DNA of 64,000 nt from Gymnothorax reevesii (GCA_029721435.1 CM056580.1:71449367-71513366); one strand, 5' to 3'. Counted from the first letter of the stretch, positions 44,961 through 56,809 are shown. Numbers and translations are program-made. Notes: generated from the letters alone by a model not told the origin.

Positions 44961-45807
44961 GCATGCAGCCTGTGCCTGGTATAGGGGGATTCATTTCTGC
45001 AACAGGTACTCCGCCACCCAGAAAATCAACAATTGACTATTTCACGCCTATCCATCAACCCATAACAGACAATTCAGTTGTACGAGAACTACTGAAACGC
45101 TCAGAGATGGCAACGGCTGAAGTAGGTCAGAGATGGGTCCTAAATACTATATTGGCATTATTATAAGCCACAAAATGAGGGGTTCTGGATACACTGAGAT
45201 TCTGATGGAGGCTCAGCTTGTGGAAAGTGGATCCCTCAAAGGTGTTCTGAGTGGAAAGGCATATGCCAACTCTCTGTTTTGCCTCAAAACTGAGTGTGAA
45301 GCTGTGGAAAGGCTATTGCTAGAAAGATTCACTGAGGATAGGCACATCACCATCAATGACCCTGTCGCACTTATCACCATGACCCAGTCTTGCAAAGGGG
45401 AGAACCCGGATCACGCCCTCAAAGATATATCTACACTAAACCTCATCAAAGAGTATCAAGCTTATGAGGAGGAGGTCCGCCGGGGACACCTAGGGAAAAC
45501 TGCTGCCTTCTGGATTTCCTTTATTGACCTGAGTCATCTGGTCTTCATGCTTCTGTATTCCATTAAGACCAACAACATCCAGCTGTTCCACTACTGTAAT
45601 GGAATGATGGCCCCACTCTTCTTTGCATTTGATGGACAGAACTATTCAAGGTTTGTACACAAGTTTTTATATAGTTATTCATCTAAAATAAATTGCTTTA
45701 ATTACAAAAGAATCTTGTATCTTGGACCTTTTTCCTCTTAAAGCAAAAATTAATGGTCATTTCCATCCATGGTCATAATAATTTTCCTCAGTGGGCAAGT
45801 GATACAA

Positions 45808-45810
<3 letters not shown>

Positions 45811-45852
<42 letters not shown>
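45811..45852. repeat. (TA)n microsatellite in intron
   Basis: Twenty-one TA dinucleotides lie within the first readable intron of the Academ-like gene, just upstream of its acceptor TTGTCTGCAG. Confidence 0.95.
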
Positions 45853-45858
<6 letters not shown>

Positions 45859-48326
45859 TATATTGTTTTTCTTGTCTGCAGATATCTGGTCTGGCAGGAA
45901 ATATACTTAACGAACATGGAGAAGACACACCCTGGAGCCAATGACCTTCTTACCAAAGGAGGTATTGCAGTGGCCCGCTCTATGATACCAGGTGCACTTA
46001 GAGCAGTAGACAAGACGATGGAAGAAACCTTTATGCGCTTCGCCAAATCGCCAGGTAAATTTGACATTTAAATAGAAAGCACTGATTTGCCTGAAGATTT
46101 TAAATTAAGTTGCATATAATGTGGTAAAATATTTTTGCATTTAGTTTGTATAATTAATTTCACACTTTCAGGTGGGTTTTTTGGACTGTACAGTCAGTTT
46201 GGGGCATACCAGAGATGGTGTCGCACAACATCTGCAAGGGCCCAGTTCTATGAAAAGACCCTGGAGATGGTCGACCTTATTGATGATCCAGACTGTCCAA
46301 GGGCAGGAAAACATCGAGAGCTGGAGAAGGCTGAGATCAGGAAGAGTGAGAAGGCTGTTCAACGTGTCCTTGCAGCTGTCGAGAACTTCACAAATCCATT
46401 CACTGTAACTGATAAGGACAAGCTATACTCCCTAGCTTCAGGTGCTCCTGTCCCAGTTGATGTTGAGAAGGACATGCTTCAAGTAGAAGCCAAGGGCAAG
46501 GCTGCAAAAGCTCACTTTATTGAGCGTCTACAGAATGGGAATCAGGGTAGCTTCTTCAACCCAATCAAGAGGAACAAACTTAAGACCATGGAGGCTTCTA
46601 ACAAGAAAGTTCACCTCACTTCCACAAAAGGAAAGGTAAGAATATTAGTATTAGAATAGTATTATAATATTTAAATGTTGAATGTTTATTAAAAACATGC
46701 TCAACTGTACAAGTTATGTATCAACATATTCTCCGTTGTCATTTTAGGTCCTACTTTATCAAGAGCAAAGCAACCTTGCGTTTCATCTTCTCGTTAAGTC
46801 GCAGTGCTTAGATGAACCAATAGATTTAGAAGAACTTATGAAGTACTGTTTGATGCCTGTTCCTCCCAGCCTTCGTACACAATATTGATTTTTTTCAAAG
46901 ACCAACAAAGCTGCAATGCTACACTACCTCATGGCAGATGTCACCTCAGAAGAGCTCCTATATCCCAAAGATGCTCTGTTCATCCAGGATGGCATGGCAC
47001 TGCTCCATGTCCTTACAAACCTACCTCCGACCTTTGGTGAGATATGTCTTCAGATACTCGATCAGATGGTAGCCAAGAGTGAATTCTTGTTCTCCACTGA
47101 CAGTTATCAGACAGAATCTATCAAAGCCTAGGAGAGACAGAGATGAGGCAGCTCTGAGAAGATTATTCTAGCAGGACCAGCGACCAGGAAGCCCTATGAC
47201 TTCAAAATGTTTCTCACAAATGATGACAACAAGAGACAGCTCTGCCACCTCCTGCTGCGGGTATGGAGTAGTCAACAGGCAGCCTTAAGACTTGAGAGAA
47301 CTAAGATGGCCAAGCTGATTGTTGAAGGCAAAGCGTATCAGTTTCTTTGTAAGAATGATGAGGTGAGCAAAATCCAAAATTATTTAAAATTTATTTCAGC
47401 ATGTCACCAACACAATTTTGCTTTTATGAATTTTCTTACTCTGGTTTCAAAACCTCAATTGCTCTTTGTATTATTTCCAGGTTGATGTGCAAGAGGTTCC
47501 TGGTATTCGTAGAGACCAAGAAGAGACTGATGCAAGAGTAGTGCTGTACTTACATCACGCTGCTGCTATTGGCTACAAGAACGCTGTTGTCCGAACCCCT
47601 AATACTGATATCTTCGTGATTCTTCTGCACCATGTTCATTCCATCAATCTGACTGTCTACCTAGATACAGGATCAGGAAAACATCGGCAACTAATTAATG
47701 TCTCTGAGCTTGCAGAATCTTTTGGAGAAGAATACTGTGCCACACTTCTTGGGTACTATGTTTTCAGCGGAGAGGACTGCACCAGTGCATTCAATGGAAA
47801 AGGAAAGGTTGGGCCCCTGAAAAAACTGCAGAAGAACCCAAGATTTCATAAGGCATTCCACAAAATAGGCACAGAATGGCTTGTTGACCCTCTTGTTCTA
47901 AAGCAGATTGAACAATTCACCTGCCTGATGTATGGCCAAAGTCATGAAACTTCAGTGAATGTTGTCCGAGCCAAGCTGCTCCGCAAGATGGTAGGCGAGA
48001 ATGAAATAATGACTTCTAAGTCTATGATCGACCTGGCTCGACTTCCTCCCTGTTACTCTGCATTTAAACAACATGTTCAGCGTGTGAATCATCGCATCTC
48101 CTTGTACAAACGAGCTCACATTCCCATTGTAGAAAAGCCCCAACCTTATGATGAAGGCCAGGGATGGACGAGGACCGATGAAGGAGTGTTGGAACCATTG
48201 TGGTCAAGTGACCCAGTGTTACCAGAGTCATTGGTTGATCTTCTAGCTGCAGTTGACAGTGCAGAGTACAGCATGAAGATGAAGAGCAGGAGGCAGATGG
48301 AAATGATTTTGACTTTCATGAATTAG

Positions 48327-48569
48327 ACTTTGACTCTGAAGATAATGATGAGTGAAGCTACAGAAGCCGTACATATGTTTTATTGTGTGCCATTTCTAAA
48401 TTATGGACATTCTGACATTTAAATGACCAAGATACCATGCCAAGCACGCATGCTATCTTTTTTTAGTTTTAAAATGAATTAATATTGATCTTTGACCCTC
48501 CAAATATAGTTACAGCTCAATGTTTCCTTGTTTATTATAATTATTGAGAGTGTGATAAATAAAATTACA
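48327..48569. other. 3' flank of the Academ-like gene
   Basis: Non-coding sequence between the stop and the right TIR; ATAAATAAA at about 48,557-48,565 could serve as a polyadenylation signal. Confidence 0.4.
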
Positions 48570-48885
48570 TTTTTCAGTAATGGCGACACTGATTTGCATA
48601 TTTTCCATGCAAACAACAAATGCAATCAGTTCCAGTCTAGCATAATAATATTCCCTGACCCTGAAAACATTGGTCTACATACCTTATTTTTTCAATTATC
48701 TCTGATATTTATAGAGATATTGGGAAAACCAGTTTTATTCATAATGGCGGCTTGATTAGCATAAAACTGGTATTAGGGACATTTTGCAAAATATTTAACA
48801 TAGCAAACCTTTTTCTCCACATTTTTTCCTATCTAAAAATGTCTATTAAAATTTTATCTCCAGGGGTGCACGCTACCCCCCTCTA
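48570..48885 (-). repeat. right TIR of the Academ-like transposon
   Basis: Inverted copy of 40,791-41,107 with scattered mismatches and small indels, ending CCCCCCTCTA. Confidence 0.9.
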
Positions 48886-48925
48886 CCGACCCTGCTATAG
48901 GAGACAGGAGTTGACTGGCAGTTAT

Positions 48926-49120
48926 GAATATTCAATAACTGATCCTGGTGTGCCATCTAGTGATAAAATATTGTAACTGCGTGCATAAATTGGCAGCTCC
49001 ACGTCCACTGGCGGACACATCTCGAACACGCCAAATCCAGATAATCCGTAAATTATGAATTAGATTAATATTTTAATTTGAAACGAGTAATTAAGTTCCC
49101 AGTGTCAAAGTAACAAAGTG
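48926..49120 (-). repeat. R1 repeat copy in the outer hAT
   Basis: AATATTCAATAACTGATCCT, GCCATCTAGTGATAAAATAT and ACGCCAAATCCAGATAATCC. It matches the copy inside the inner hAT. Confidence 0.75.
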
Positions 49121-50005
49121 AAAGTATACTTATCATATATGGCTCAAGCATTTGCAACTTGGGTCTATCCGGATGACTAACATGTTATTTTGTTGTTTTT
49201 TTTTTTTTTTTGGAGAGTTCCTCCAGCTATAAAATCCCCACCACACCACTGTATATATATGTACTAAATGACGATGTTTCGGGTAAACTATGGACGTTAC
49301 CCACTCGGGACACTTGGATGACAGCGGACGAGCAGTATAGAGGAATATTACAAAGTTTTTGTGGACTTTTATGGACCTTTTTGTGCCGGACACTATCGCC
49401 TCTCCTTATACAGATTGCGGTGGACAGTGAAAGCCCCCCAGATCTCCAGCTGCATTTAGAAGAATAAAAAATTGCTCCAAAGCGTTGCTCAGCATGGGGG
49501 TGAGTCGATAAAGAATGTATTTTACTTTTTGGGTGAATTATGACTTTTACCAAACATCGTGGAACAACTGAGTAAGTTAAGAGGCTAACGTTGTCGTTAG
49601 TAGTAGCTAAGGTATAACGTTATCAACAGTCTAAGCACTATTAGCATTAGCATGGCAATCTACTCACTTGGCTATGTGCATCCTCGACAGATGTCTGTTG
49701 AAGTTTGACGTTGTCCCTGTCTTCTCTTCAATTGTTCTTCTGCATATTGAGCACGTTGCTCTGAATTTGCCAGCATTTGTGGGGAAATCTTTAAATGGCC
49801 GCTCAGCGGCGTAGCCAGCGGGGGTGCCGAGACACCTCCCTTTTTAACTGCAATTAGTAGTTCTCAATCATTTTACATTTATCGACGTGTTTTCCAATTA
49901 TCGTAATTGGCAACCTAAGACACGGTTTCTCTCCGTATGCGATCTAACAGCGATTAAATCATGGCCTAAATTCAGTCCAGTTGCGGAACAAGGACAGAGA
50001 AATGG
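49121..50005. other. interior of the outer hAT, right part
   Basis: No gene is recognised. An 85-codon open frame (49,210-49,467) has no motif. At 49,804 CAGCGGCGTAGCCAGCG looks like a lone hAT-type terminus. Confidence 0.4.
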
Positions 50006-50182
50006 GTTGCACAAAACTTCTGTTTATAACAATCATTAGTCCTGACCTGTTCCTAACCGTGGAGAACAAGCCGCACCTGTTAACTGTGGTGTGCTCTCGG
50101 AGTGAACCTTCTGTTCTTTATGAAAATGACTGAGAACAGGTCAGGACTAATAATTGTTTCAAACTGAAGTTTTTGTGCAACA
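50006..50182. mobile_element. palindromic MITE, about 177 bp
   Basis: Inverted ends of about 48 bp: GTTGCACAAAACTTCTGTTT and AATCATTAGTCCTGACCTGT on the left pair with AACAGGTCAGGACTAATAAT and AAGTTTTTGTGCAAC on the right. It has no coding capacity and lies within the outer hAT. Confidence 0.75.
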
Positions 50183-50411
50183 ATATGAGGATTATACCTG
50201 AAGAAATTATGAAAAAAAAATATATACAAAGGATTCATCGATAAATAAACTTGAATTCTCAGAGTCCTCCCCCGAGTCCTAATGCAGCTGGAGCTAGAGT
50301 CCGAGTCAAAGTCCGAGTCATCAGCGCACGAGTCCGAGTCAAGTCACAAGTCAGACATATCCGGACTCGAGTCCGAGTCCTGGACTCGAGTACCACAAGT
50401 CTGCCTCCGGG

Positions 50412-53400
50412 ACAAGAATTCTCCATCCCAATAGTGAACTGTTATTGCTTTAAGAAATTGCTGATAGGCGTGGTGATCATAATGACGACATTGACTCACA
50501 AGGATGAAGCGACCCAGACGTCTTGCTTGGTATTGCTTTAGGCGTAGCATTACAAAACTAGCTAGGTTAGTTTACTTCGTTAAAACTTTAGCAAATGTAA
50601 AGCATTTTAATCCAGAGCATGTTTTATATGGCTGACTCGCTAGAGTAGTTTGATTTGTTGAAAGTTTGGCAAATGAAAAGTCCATTCATTCATAGCAAGA
50701 TGGATTCGGCTATTAATCACAGAAGGGACTCAAGAGGGACTATTAGTGCGTGCTGGAGGCAGTCACCAGTGAGCTGTGACTGCTGACTGGAGCTGCTGAA
50801 GTTGCAGCCTTGCCCAGGGGAAAGCCCAGTGAGACGTGGGGAACAGCTGTTTTTGATCTGCCGTCTTGGAGGATGGTCTGTCTAATCTGGAATGAGGACA
50901 GCATCTGAACAGATGGTTGGAGAATTTATTGGAATACTTCAGTTTGGTTGAATGATTTCATTAGAGACAAATTCTGCATTTGATGATTGAGCTGGAGCTC
51001 CAATTCTGGAATCCGTGTTGCTAGGTAATTTGAAACTTTGTTTGGCAAACAAAATAAAAAAACATTCACTTGGCAAAAAGCTGGTCAGGGAGAATGCGGG
51101 TCTGGTAGAATACTAGTCGAGGAGAATACTGGTTATGTTGAAGGATAAAAATGAGGATTGTAGACTGAAGGCGGCATAAATAGGTTGGTTGGTGAGGATG
51201 TGGATGAATGAGGTGACATTTTTAGGCTTGGTCTGGTTCACTAATCTATATTTAGATCTCCATTGAAGACACAAGTTCAAACATGAACAATGGCTGCATG
51301 CCATTACTAGCAACTGAAATTTAAGCCATGGTGGCCCCTGGATAGTTACTTTTGTAAATTATTACCACATCACAGAACAGAACAATCAAAGCATGAACAC
51401 AACTTTGTTAACAGAGCAGGAATTCAACCTAAAACATTAACACTACCATGAGCCTTTGTGCTAGAATGCGCAAAACCATCAGTCAGTATTTTTACGTGCA
51501 CAGCTAAGTCGAGCTATGGAAAAAGCTTGATTAGGCCATGCAATCGGACTACTTGTCCCAGTATACATGAGCAGGATTTAATTTGATTTATTGACCGAAA
51601 CATGCCTGTCTCTGCTACAAAAGGTGGCGATATGCCTTTCAGCTTGTTCGTTTCGCATCTTTCTCTGACTGACCTATTACATCACAGAGCAAATATTTGA
51701 CAAACAAGGTAGCTGGTGGCATAATAGTAGCATGTTGAGTGCATTGACTGAATACAATTGAGTGACGAGAACATGGACAACCTAACAGCTCTGTACGTTT
51801 AGTAAGGGCTATTCGCTATTGTTTTTGTATAATTGAGATGCACGCTATCCCCAGTGGCTATCGTGTTAGCTGGACCTTGGCTGAAACACCACGATGCTCT
51901 ACTTTGTGCCCTTTCTACTTCCCCGGAGTGCATTTCCCAGAAGCGTAGTTGCTTGCGATTAACATAGTTTGTCGATTGACAGTCTGTGGATCCAACTATG
52001 TACGTTAGCATCTGTGCAATCGGGAAATGCACTCCCGAGCTTCCCCTGCATGTTGGTTGCGGGTCAGGAGTAATGACTGGTGGGAGAGTTGTTTTTCCGA
52101 TGGCGTTCTAGGAAGCGCTAGTCATTCGATAAATCATGCGGATTAATGGTAGAAGTTAACAGACCGTAAGGCATCACTATTCAAGCACCAATCCCCTTGC
52201 AGAGAAGGATTGTTACTGTTCAGTGCAAACTTGCTAGTTAGTTAAAACTCAGAGTTGTCACTTAGCAGTTTGGCATTTACATGTCCACAAGACTTCTGGG
52301 TCAAATCCCTGTACAAAGAAAGTGGAGCAAGCTCAGAGCGCATAATCCAGTTTGGTTTGATTTAAGCGTATACATACAAGCATAATGCAACCATTAACCG
52401 CATTATCTGGGTGTGTTAGTTGGACAATGAGAAATTTGATTTAGCACGATGCAGCATGAAAACCGCAACAAATGCTGTTTGGGTGTAATGAAACACCCGC
52501 AGATATAGCAGAGAACATCCAAATCATGTTTGCATTTTCTGCTTTCAGTGGCAATATTACTAAGCCTGAAATCAGAATTAGGCTTAAAATAATGCCTTTA
52601 GAATTATTCATACATGTGAAAATCAACCAGGAATTTAACAAATGGTTCTCACCTGGCTCAGAGGAAGGTGGAAATGTCTGTGCGGAAGTTTTTTGGGTTA
52701 ACAAGGAATAATATAAGACTTCCTAACCTTTCAAGGGGTTGTTGAAAGTGACAATGCTATAAAATGCACATCGTAGATTGCAAGATAATATGATGTGCAA
52801 GAGCAGAACAGACACTATGTTCGGCATCAGCACCCCAAAATTAGTGAGTAATAAATATTGGATTTTTTTCAGCAAACAAGTGTAATAACATTGATTAAAA
52901 AAAACATATAATTACAATAGGTGCCTATAATAACAATGATAATAATAATAATAATAATAATGATGATGAAGTCGTGCAATTACCATAGGATCCCTATGGC
53001 CCCTAATCAAGTGCATGTTTGCCTTCCTACACCAAAGGCAAGTCATAGAGAGGCAATATTAAGGTTGACCCAGCCTCATTTTATTTCCTCCACTTGCAGC
53101 TATTGCATAACACATGCATGTGAACCACTCCCAATGACAGACTGTGAAAGAGTTTGCAATCGTCTCAATATGAGAGAGTAAATTGTGCACTAACATTAGC
53201 TGGTCTGTTTGAAGATTGTTTGATGACTAGATTCACAAGATTTTTGAAAAGTCATATTTTAAAAAAAGTATATATATCTGTATCTAAGATTGCAAAGGTA
53301 GACAGTGCTTTCTCTCGCAGAAGTCCTAGAATAATCTCGCTTTGCATGTTAGCATCTTCAGGCACACTATCCATCTATAAATGTCGACTCACATCTTTTA

Positions 53401-53847
53401 AATGTCAGAAAATGATGCACCAGGACCACAAAGCTGTTATGGATTTATGCCTGGCTAGTGATGCTGTTACTTTTCTACTGTGAATGTTCAGGTTTTCTGT
53501 CCTGTGTCCTACTGTCTTTTCAGTATCACTTTCATTGTTGGTTATTGATCTCATACCTTTAAAGAACCGATTTCCTCTGTTTTCTATTATCCTCTCAAAA
53601 ATTCCACTCCTTCCCCCTACTCTGTTTCTAGGATATAAAATGCTGTCTGAGTGAGCAGTGACCCATGCTTACTCTCAAACTTGCTATTATGTACTTTACC
53701 TGATTAAATTCAGAATGTGGATATATATTCAAAGATTGAAATAATGAGCATTAAGTCGAAAAAGCATGAAATATTCTTGTTTTTTCAATTTATGACAGAT
53801 CAATGATGATTAACAAATCACTGCTACCATTGTTATTATTATTATTT
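50412..53847. other. non-coding, mostly unique sequence
   Basis: Nothing supports a gene. An ATA microsatellite is at 52,938-52,962. Open frames such as 53,154-53,483 and the overlapping pair near 52,441-52,711 lack motifs. Confidence 0.45.
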
Positions 53848-55314
53848 GCCTGCTTCCTGATTTCTTTTTTGCATATTTGTCGCACTTTGTTAAATTTATT
53901 TAACAAATTTTTATGTTAGACAAAGATAGTTATAACAAAATACAGATTTTAAATGATGATTTCATTTATTAAGGGAAAAAAACTATCCAAACCAATCCAA
54001 AAAGTAATTGCCCCTCCTTGTTGAATCATGAATTAACTGTGATTAACCTCATTTTTTGTTCGATTTCACTAGCCACAGCCAGGCCTGATTACTGTCATAC
54101 CTGGCGAATCAAGAAATCACTTAAATAGAACCTGTCTGACAAAGTGAAGTGGACTAAAAGATCTCAAAAAGCAACACATCATGCCTCAATCTATAGAAAT
54201 TTAAGAACAGATGAGAAACAAGGTTATTGACATCCAGCAGCCTACAAAGGGTTACAAACCATTTTTAAGGCTTTGGGACTCCAGCGAACCATAGTGACAG
54301 CCATTATCCACAAATGGAGAAAACTTGGAATAGTGGTGAACCTTCCCAGGAGTTGCCAGCCTACCAAAGTCAGTGTTCATGATTCAACAATGAAGAAGAG
54401 GCTGGGCAAAAATGGCATCCATAGGAGAGTTCCAAGGTGAAAACCACTGATGACCAAGAAGAACAGAAAGACTCATCTCACCTTTGCCAAAAAACATTTT
54501 GATGATCCCCAAGACTTTTGGGATAATATTCTGTAGACTGACAAGACATAAGTTGAACCTTTTAGAAGGTGTGTTTCCCACTACATCTGGCCTTAAACTA
54601 ACTCAGCTTTTTATAAAAAGAACATCATACCAACAGTTAAACATTGTGGCGGTTGTGTGATGGTCTGGGGCTGCTTTGCTGCTTCAGGACCTGGACGAAT
54701 TACCGTAATAGATTGAACCATGAATTCTGCTATCTACCAGAAAATCTTGAAGGAGAATGTTCGACCATCAGTTTGTGACCTCAAGCTCAAGCTTGTATTA
54801 TGCAGCAGAACAAATCTGAAACACAACAGTAAGTCCATCTCTGAATGGCTTAAAAAAAAACAAAATGATGGTTTTGGAGTGGTCTAGTCAAAGTGCGGAC
54901 GTAAATTTGATTGAAATGCGGTGGCATGACCTTAGACAGGCCGTTTATGCTCAAAAACCCTCCAATGTGGCTGAATTAAACTATTCTGCAAAGAAAAGTG
55001 GGCCAAAATTCCAGTTTTGGCCAAAAAGGCTCATTTCCACTTATCGCAAATGCTTGATTGCAGTTGTTGTCTTTGAGGTTGGCATAACCCCTTATTAGGT
55101 TTAGCGGGCAATTACTTCATATAGGGCCAGGTAGGTTTGGATAGCTTTTTCCCTCAACAAATGAAATCATCCTTTAAAAAACTGCATTTTTAATTTCCTC
55201 GGGTTATCTTTGTGTAATATTAAAATGTGTTTGATGATCTGAAACATTTAAGTGTGACAAATATGCAAAAAAATAAGAAATCAGGAAGGGGGTAAATACT
55301 TCTTCACATCACTG
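53848..55314 (+). mobile_element. decayed Tc1-like transposon
   Basis: The left terminal repeat (CTTCCTGATTTCTTTTTTGC ... AGACAAAGATAG ... AACTATCCAAACC) is mirrored at 55,105-55,314 (CCAGGTAGGTTTGGATAG ... AATAAGAAATCAGGAAGGGG ... CACATCACTGTA). The same family left a solo terminus at 28,574. The outermost bases of the left end are replaced by a TTATTATTATT tract. Confidence 0.85.
54181..55090 (+). pseudogene. Tc1-like transposase, heavily mutated
   Basis: Starting at MPQSIEI the plus strand shows recognisable transposase pieces in shifting frames: the HTH linker (TIVTAIIHKWRKL), VMVWGCFAASGPGRIT before the second catalytic region, and SADVNLIEMRWHDLRQAV with the final catalytic E region. 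Many stops and frameshifts are present and the first catalytic motif is damaged (VDxDKT-like). It is an old, dead copy. Confidence 0.8.
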
Positions 55315-55950
55315 TATGAACGTGTTTGTAGAATAGTCTAAGGTACGTTTTGTGAAACAGTCTCGAAAGTTCAACTGCACTGTACTGGCACAAGGCTAGA
55401 AGTGATTATATATGTATAGAAGATTCTTTAGCAAAACGCAGATATCAAGAAGACTGTGGAAACTCCTGGAAAGTTCTTTTGGGTGTATAAATACTTGTGA
55501 ACTTGTGAGGCAGTTAATCTTAGATTTAGCAGTTCTTGGCCACATTTCAACATTTATGAAGACAATCTTGCTTTCAATCAAACCTGTTTCTTATTCTACG
55601 TCATCAGCCGTACAGCTTTCCTTCTCTATGAAATCATTGAACAGATATACTTGGACTTCTTGGAAATCCTTGGACCTTTTTGGATAGCTCTTTTTGGACC
55701 ATTCCATCACTGTATTAGTCATTTAATGGGATTACCTGGGACATTGTTCCATGCAACTGGGTGAATATTAACCATTTACTTTAATATTCATTTATTTGGT
55801 TGTCTAATGTAGCAAAGAAGCTACTGTGAATTGAGGTTTTCTTAGTAAATACTGTTTTAAATTAGTACTCCAGTTTGTTTATTTGCTGATGATCACAGAT
55901 TCTTGTGAGTATAGAATTGTGTAAATGTTGAAATCAGTACCCAGGGGCCC
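55315..55950. other. non-coding, unrecognised
   Basis: Overlapping opposite-strand open frames at 55,396-55,687 have no motif. Nothing else is seen. Confidence 0.4.
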
Positions 55951-56766
55951 TGGTCTTTAATTCTTCAGATTGCAGTCCATAAAAAGCCTTGTGAGCTAGG
56001 ACTACTAGGAAACCGTTTGCCAATAAGTACTATCATGATATCCATAAATGCAAATGTCGACTATACTATACCCCAGGGAAGCCATACGTCAAAAACAGAA
56101 AATGCTGCTGTCTTCTCTAGCTCTTGAGTTAATTGGAAATGGTTGGATACACTGTGGAAACAAGCTGTTGTTGGACCTGTCAAGCTTTCAGACTGTTTTT
56201 GGTTATAACGGATGTTGTGTTCTCCAGGCCATAGAAAAAGGCCAATCCAGGGCTTTTACAAACGTATGGTTCAAAAGTCAGCGTCTGACATGGTATGAAT
56301 ATACAGCTATAATGTCTACACGTGAGTAGCAGGAGACAAAAGGCTTATGAGACTTTGCACAGAATGAGTGCGGAGCTTGTGCTCATATGCACAGACTACT
56401 AGCACAATGGCAATTGAAAACAGATGTGGATGATTCCAGGAGAGCGTGGAATGTGGGCCAGATCTTAACAGGCCGATGATTGAGGGCGCAAGAGGCGTGG
56501 CGTTACAACCAGGTGTATTTTTTTGGCATCATTCAACTTATCCTGTGTTTTGTAGTCCCTGATACAACTTTTTAAAAATGTTTTGCTGGCACCAAATTCA
56601 AAATGAGCAGATGTTTTTCCAAAAACAATGACATTTCTCAGTTTTAACATTTGGCATGTTGTGTTTGCACTATTTTCAATTAAATATAGGGTTTAAATCA
56701 TTTACAAATCATTGCATTCTATATTCATTTGCATACTGTCCCAACTTTTCTGGAAATGGGGTTGCA
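55951..56766 (+). mobile_element. Tc1-like remnant with transposase fragment and right terminus
   Basis: 56,190-56,300 translates to SFQTVFGYNGCCVLQ and FKSQRL, parallel to the TFQIVFGNCGCRVLR and RKSQHL region of the element at 37,752-39,331. The right terminus 56,510-56,766 contains AAATCATTGCATTCTATATT and ends CCCAACTTTTCTGGAAATGG, then GGTTG. The left terminus and most of the transposase are missing. Confidence 0.65.
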
Positions 56767-56809
56767 GTTTTGAGCTAAGCTCTTCCACTGTGTGTTCATT
56801 GGGACTTTA

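Larger units (their letters stand above)
41492..48326 (+). pseudogene. Academ-like transposase, multi-exon, decayed
   Basis: Readable exons: 41,492-42,379 (starts MSKRKKGGSVDAAV; frameshift near 41,935), 42,380-43,119 (stops near 42,407 and 42,555), 44,737-44,840 after the hAT insertion, 44,963-45,160, 45,174-45,650, 45,882-46,054, 46,172-46,635, 46,748-47,362 (stops near 46,887 and 47,129) and 47,481-48,326. Four introns have GT-AG ends that restore the frame (45,651-45,881; 46,055-46,171; 46,636-46,747; 47,363-47,480). The N-terminal part has paired Cys/His motifs (HRQCYQRF, ECIFCEKL, KYHQSCFKSF). The C-terminal part has EETDARVVLYLHHA, TPNTDIFVIL and FSGEDCTSAF, acidic motifs placed as in XPG/PIN-type nucleases. 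The family is multicopy in fish and invertebrates in my recollection. About 50 residues are missing near 45,165. It is a transposon gene, not a host gene, and this copy is dead. Confidence 0.75.
40791..48885 (+). mobile_element. 8.1-kb Academ-like DNA transposon with long TIRs
   Basis: Long terminal inverted repeats (40,791-41,107 and 48,570-48,885) enclose a multi-exon transposase-like gene in plus orientation. The ends begin TAGAGGGGGG and share GCACCCCTGG close to the terminus. The target duplication is unclear: TA is possible, and no longer match is seen. The encoded protein combines an N-terminal Cys/His-rich region with a C-terminal XPG/PIN-like part, the combination described for Academ transposases. 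Assignment to Academ is inference; the element could be another, unnamed superfamily. It carries a hAT insertion (43,120-44,728) and a short interspersed repeat (44,842-44,960). Confidence 0.75.
40112..50403. mobile_element. outer hAT-like element hosting nested transposons
   Basis: The left end begins CAGTGTTGTAGTCGAGTC and the right end, inverted, begins CAGACTTGTGGTACTCGAGT. Both are followed by subterminal arrays of GAGTC/GTCGAGTCC. Flanking octamers are CCTCCAGG (40,104-40,111) and CCTCCGGG (50,404-50,411), seven of eight bases identical, as expected for an old hAT target duplication. Without the Academ-like insertion the element would be about 2.2 kb. No hAT transposase is recognised in 40,271-40,790 or 48,886-50,250. 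Confidence 0.7.

Noticed and set aside
41492..48326. Host multi-exon gene
   Set aside because: The exons lie between long inverted repeats that define a transposon, the family is multicopy, and the copy contains stops, frameshifts and insertions.
49800..49850. hAT-type terminus CAGCGGCGTAGCC as a further complete element
   Set aside because: No inverted partner or target duplication was found nearby; kept only as a note in the outer hAT interior.
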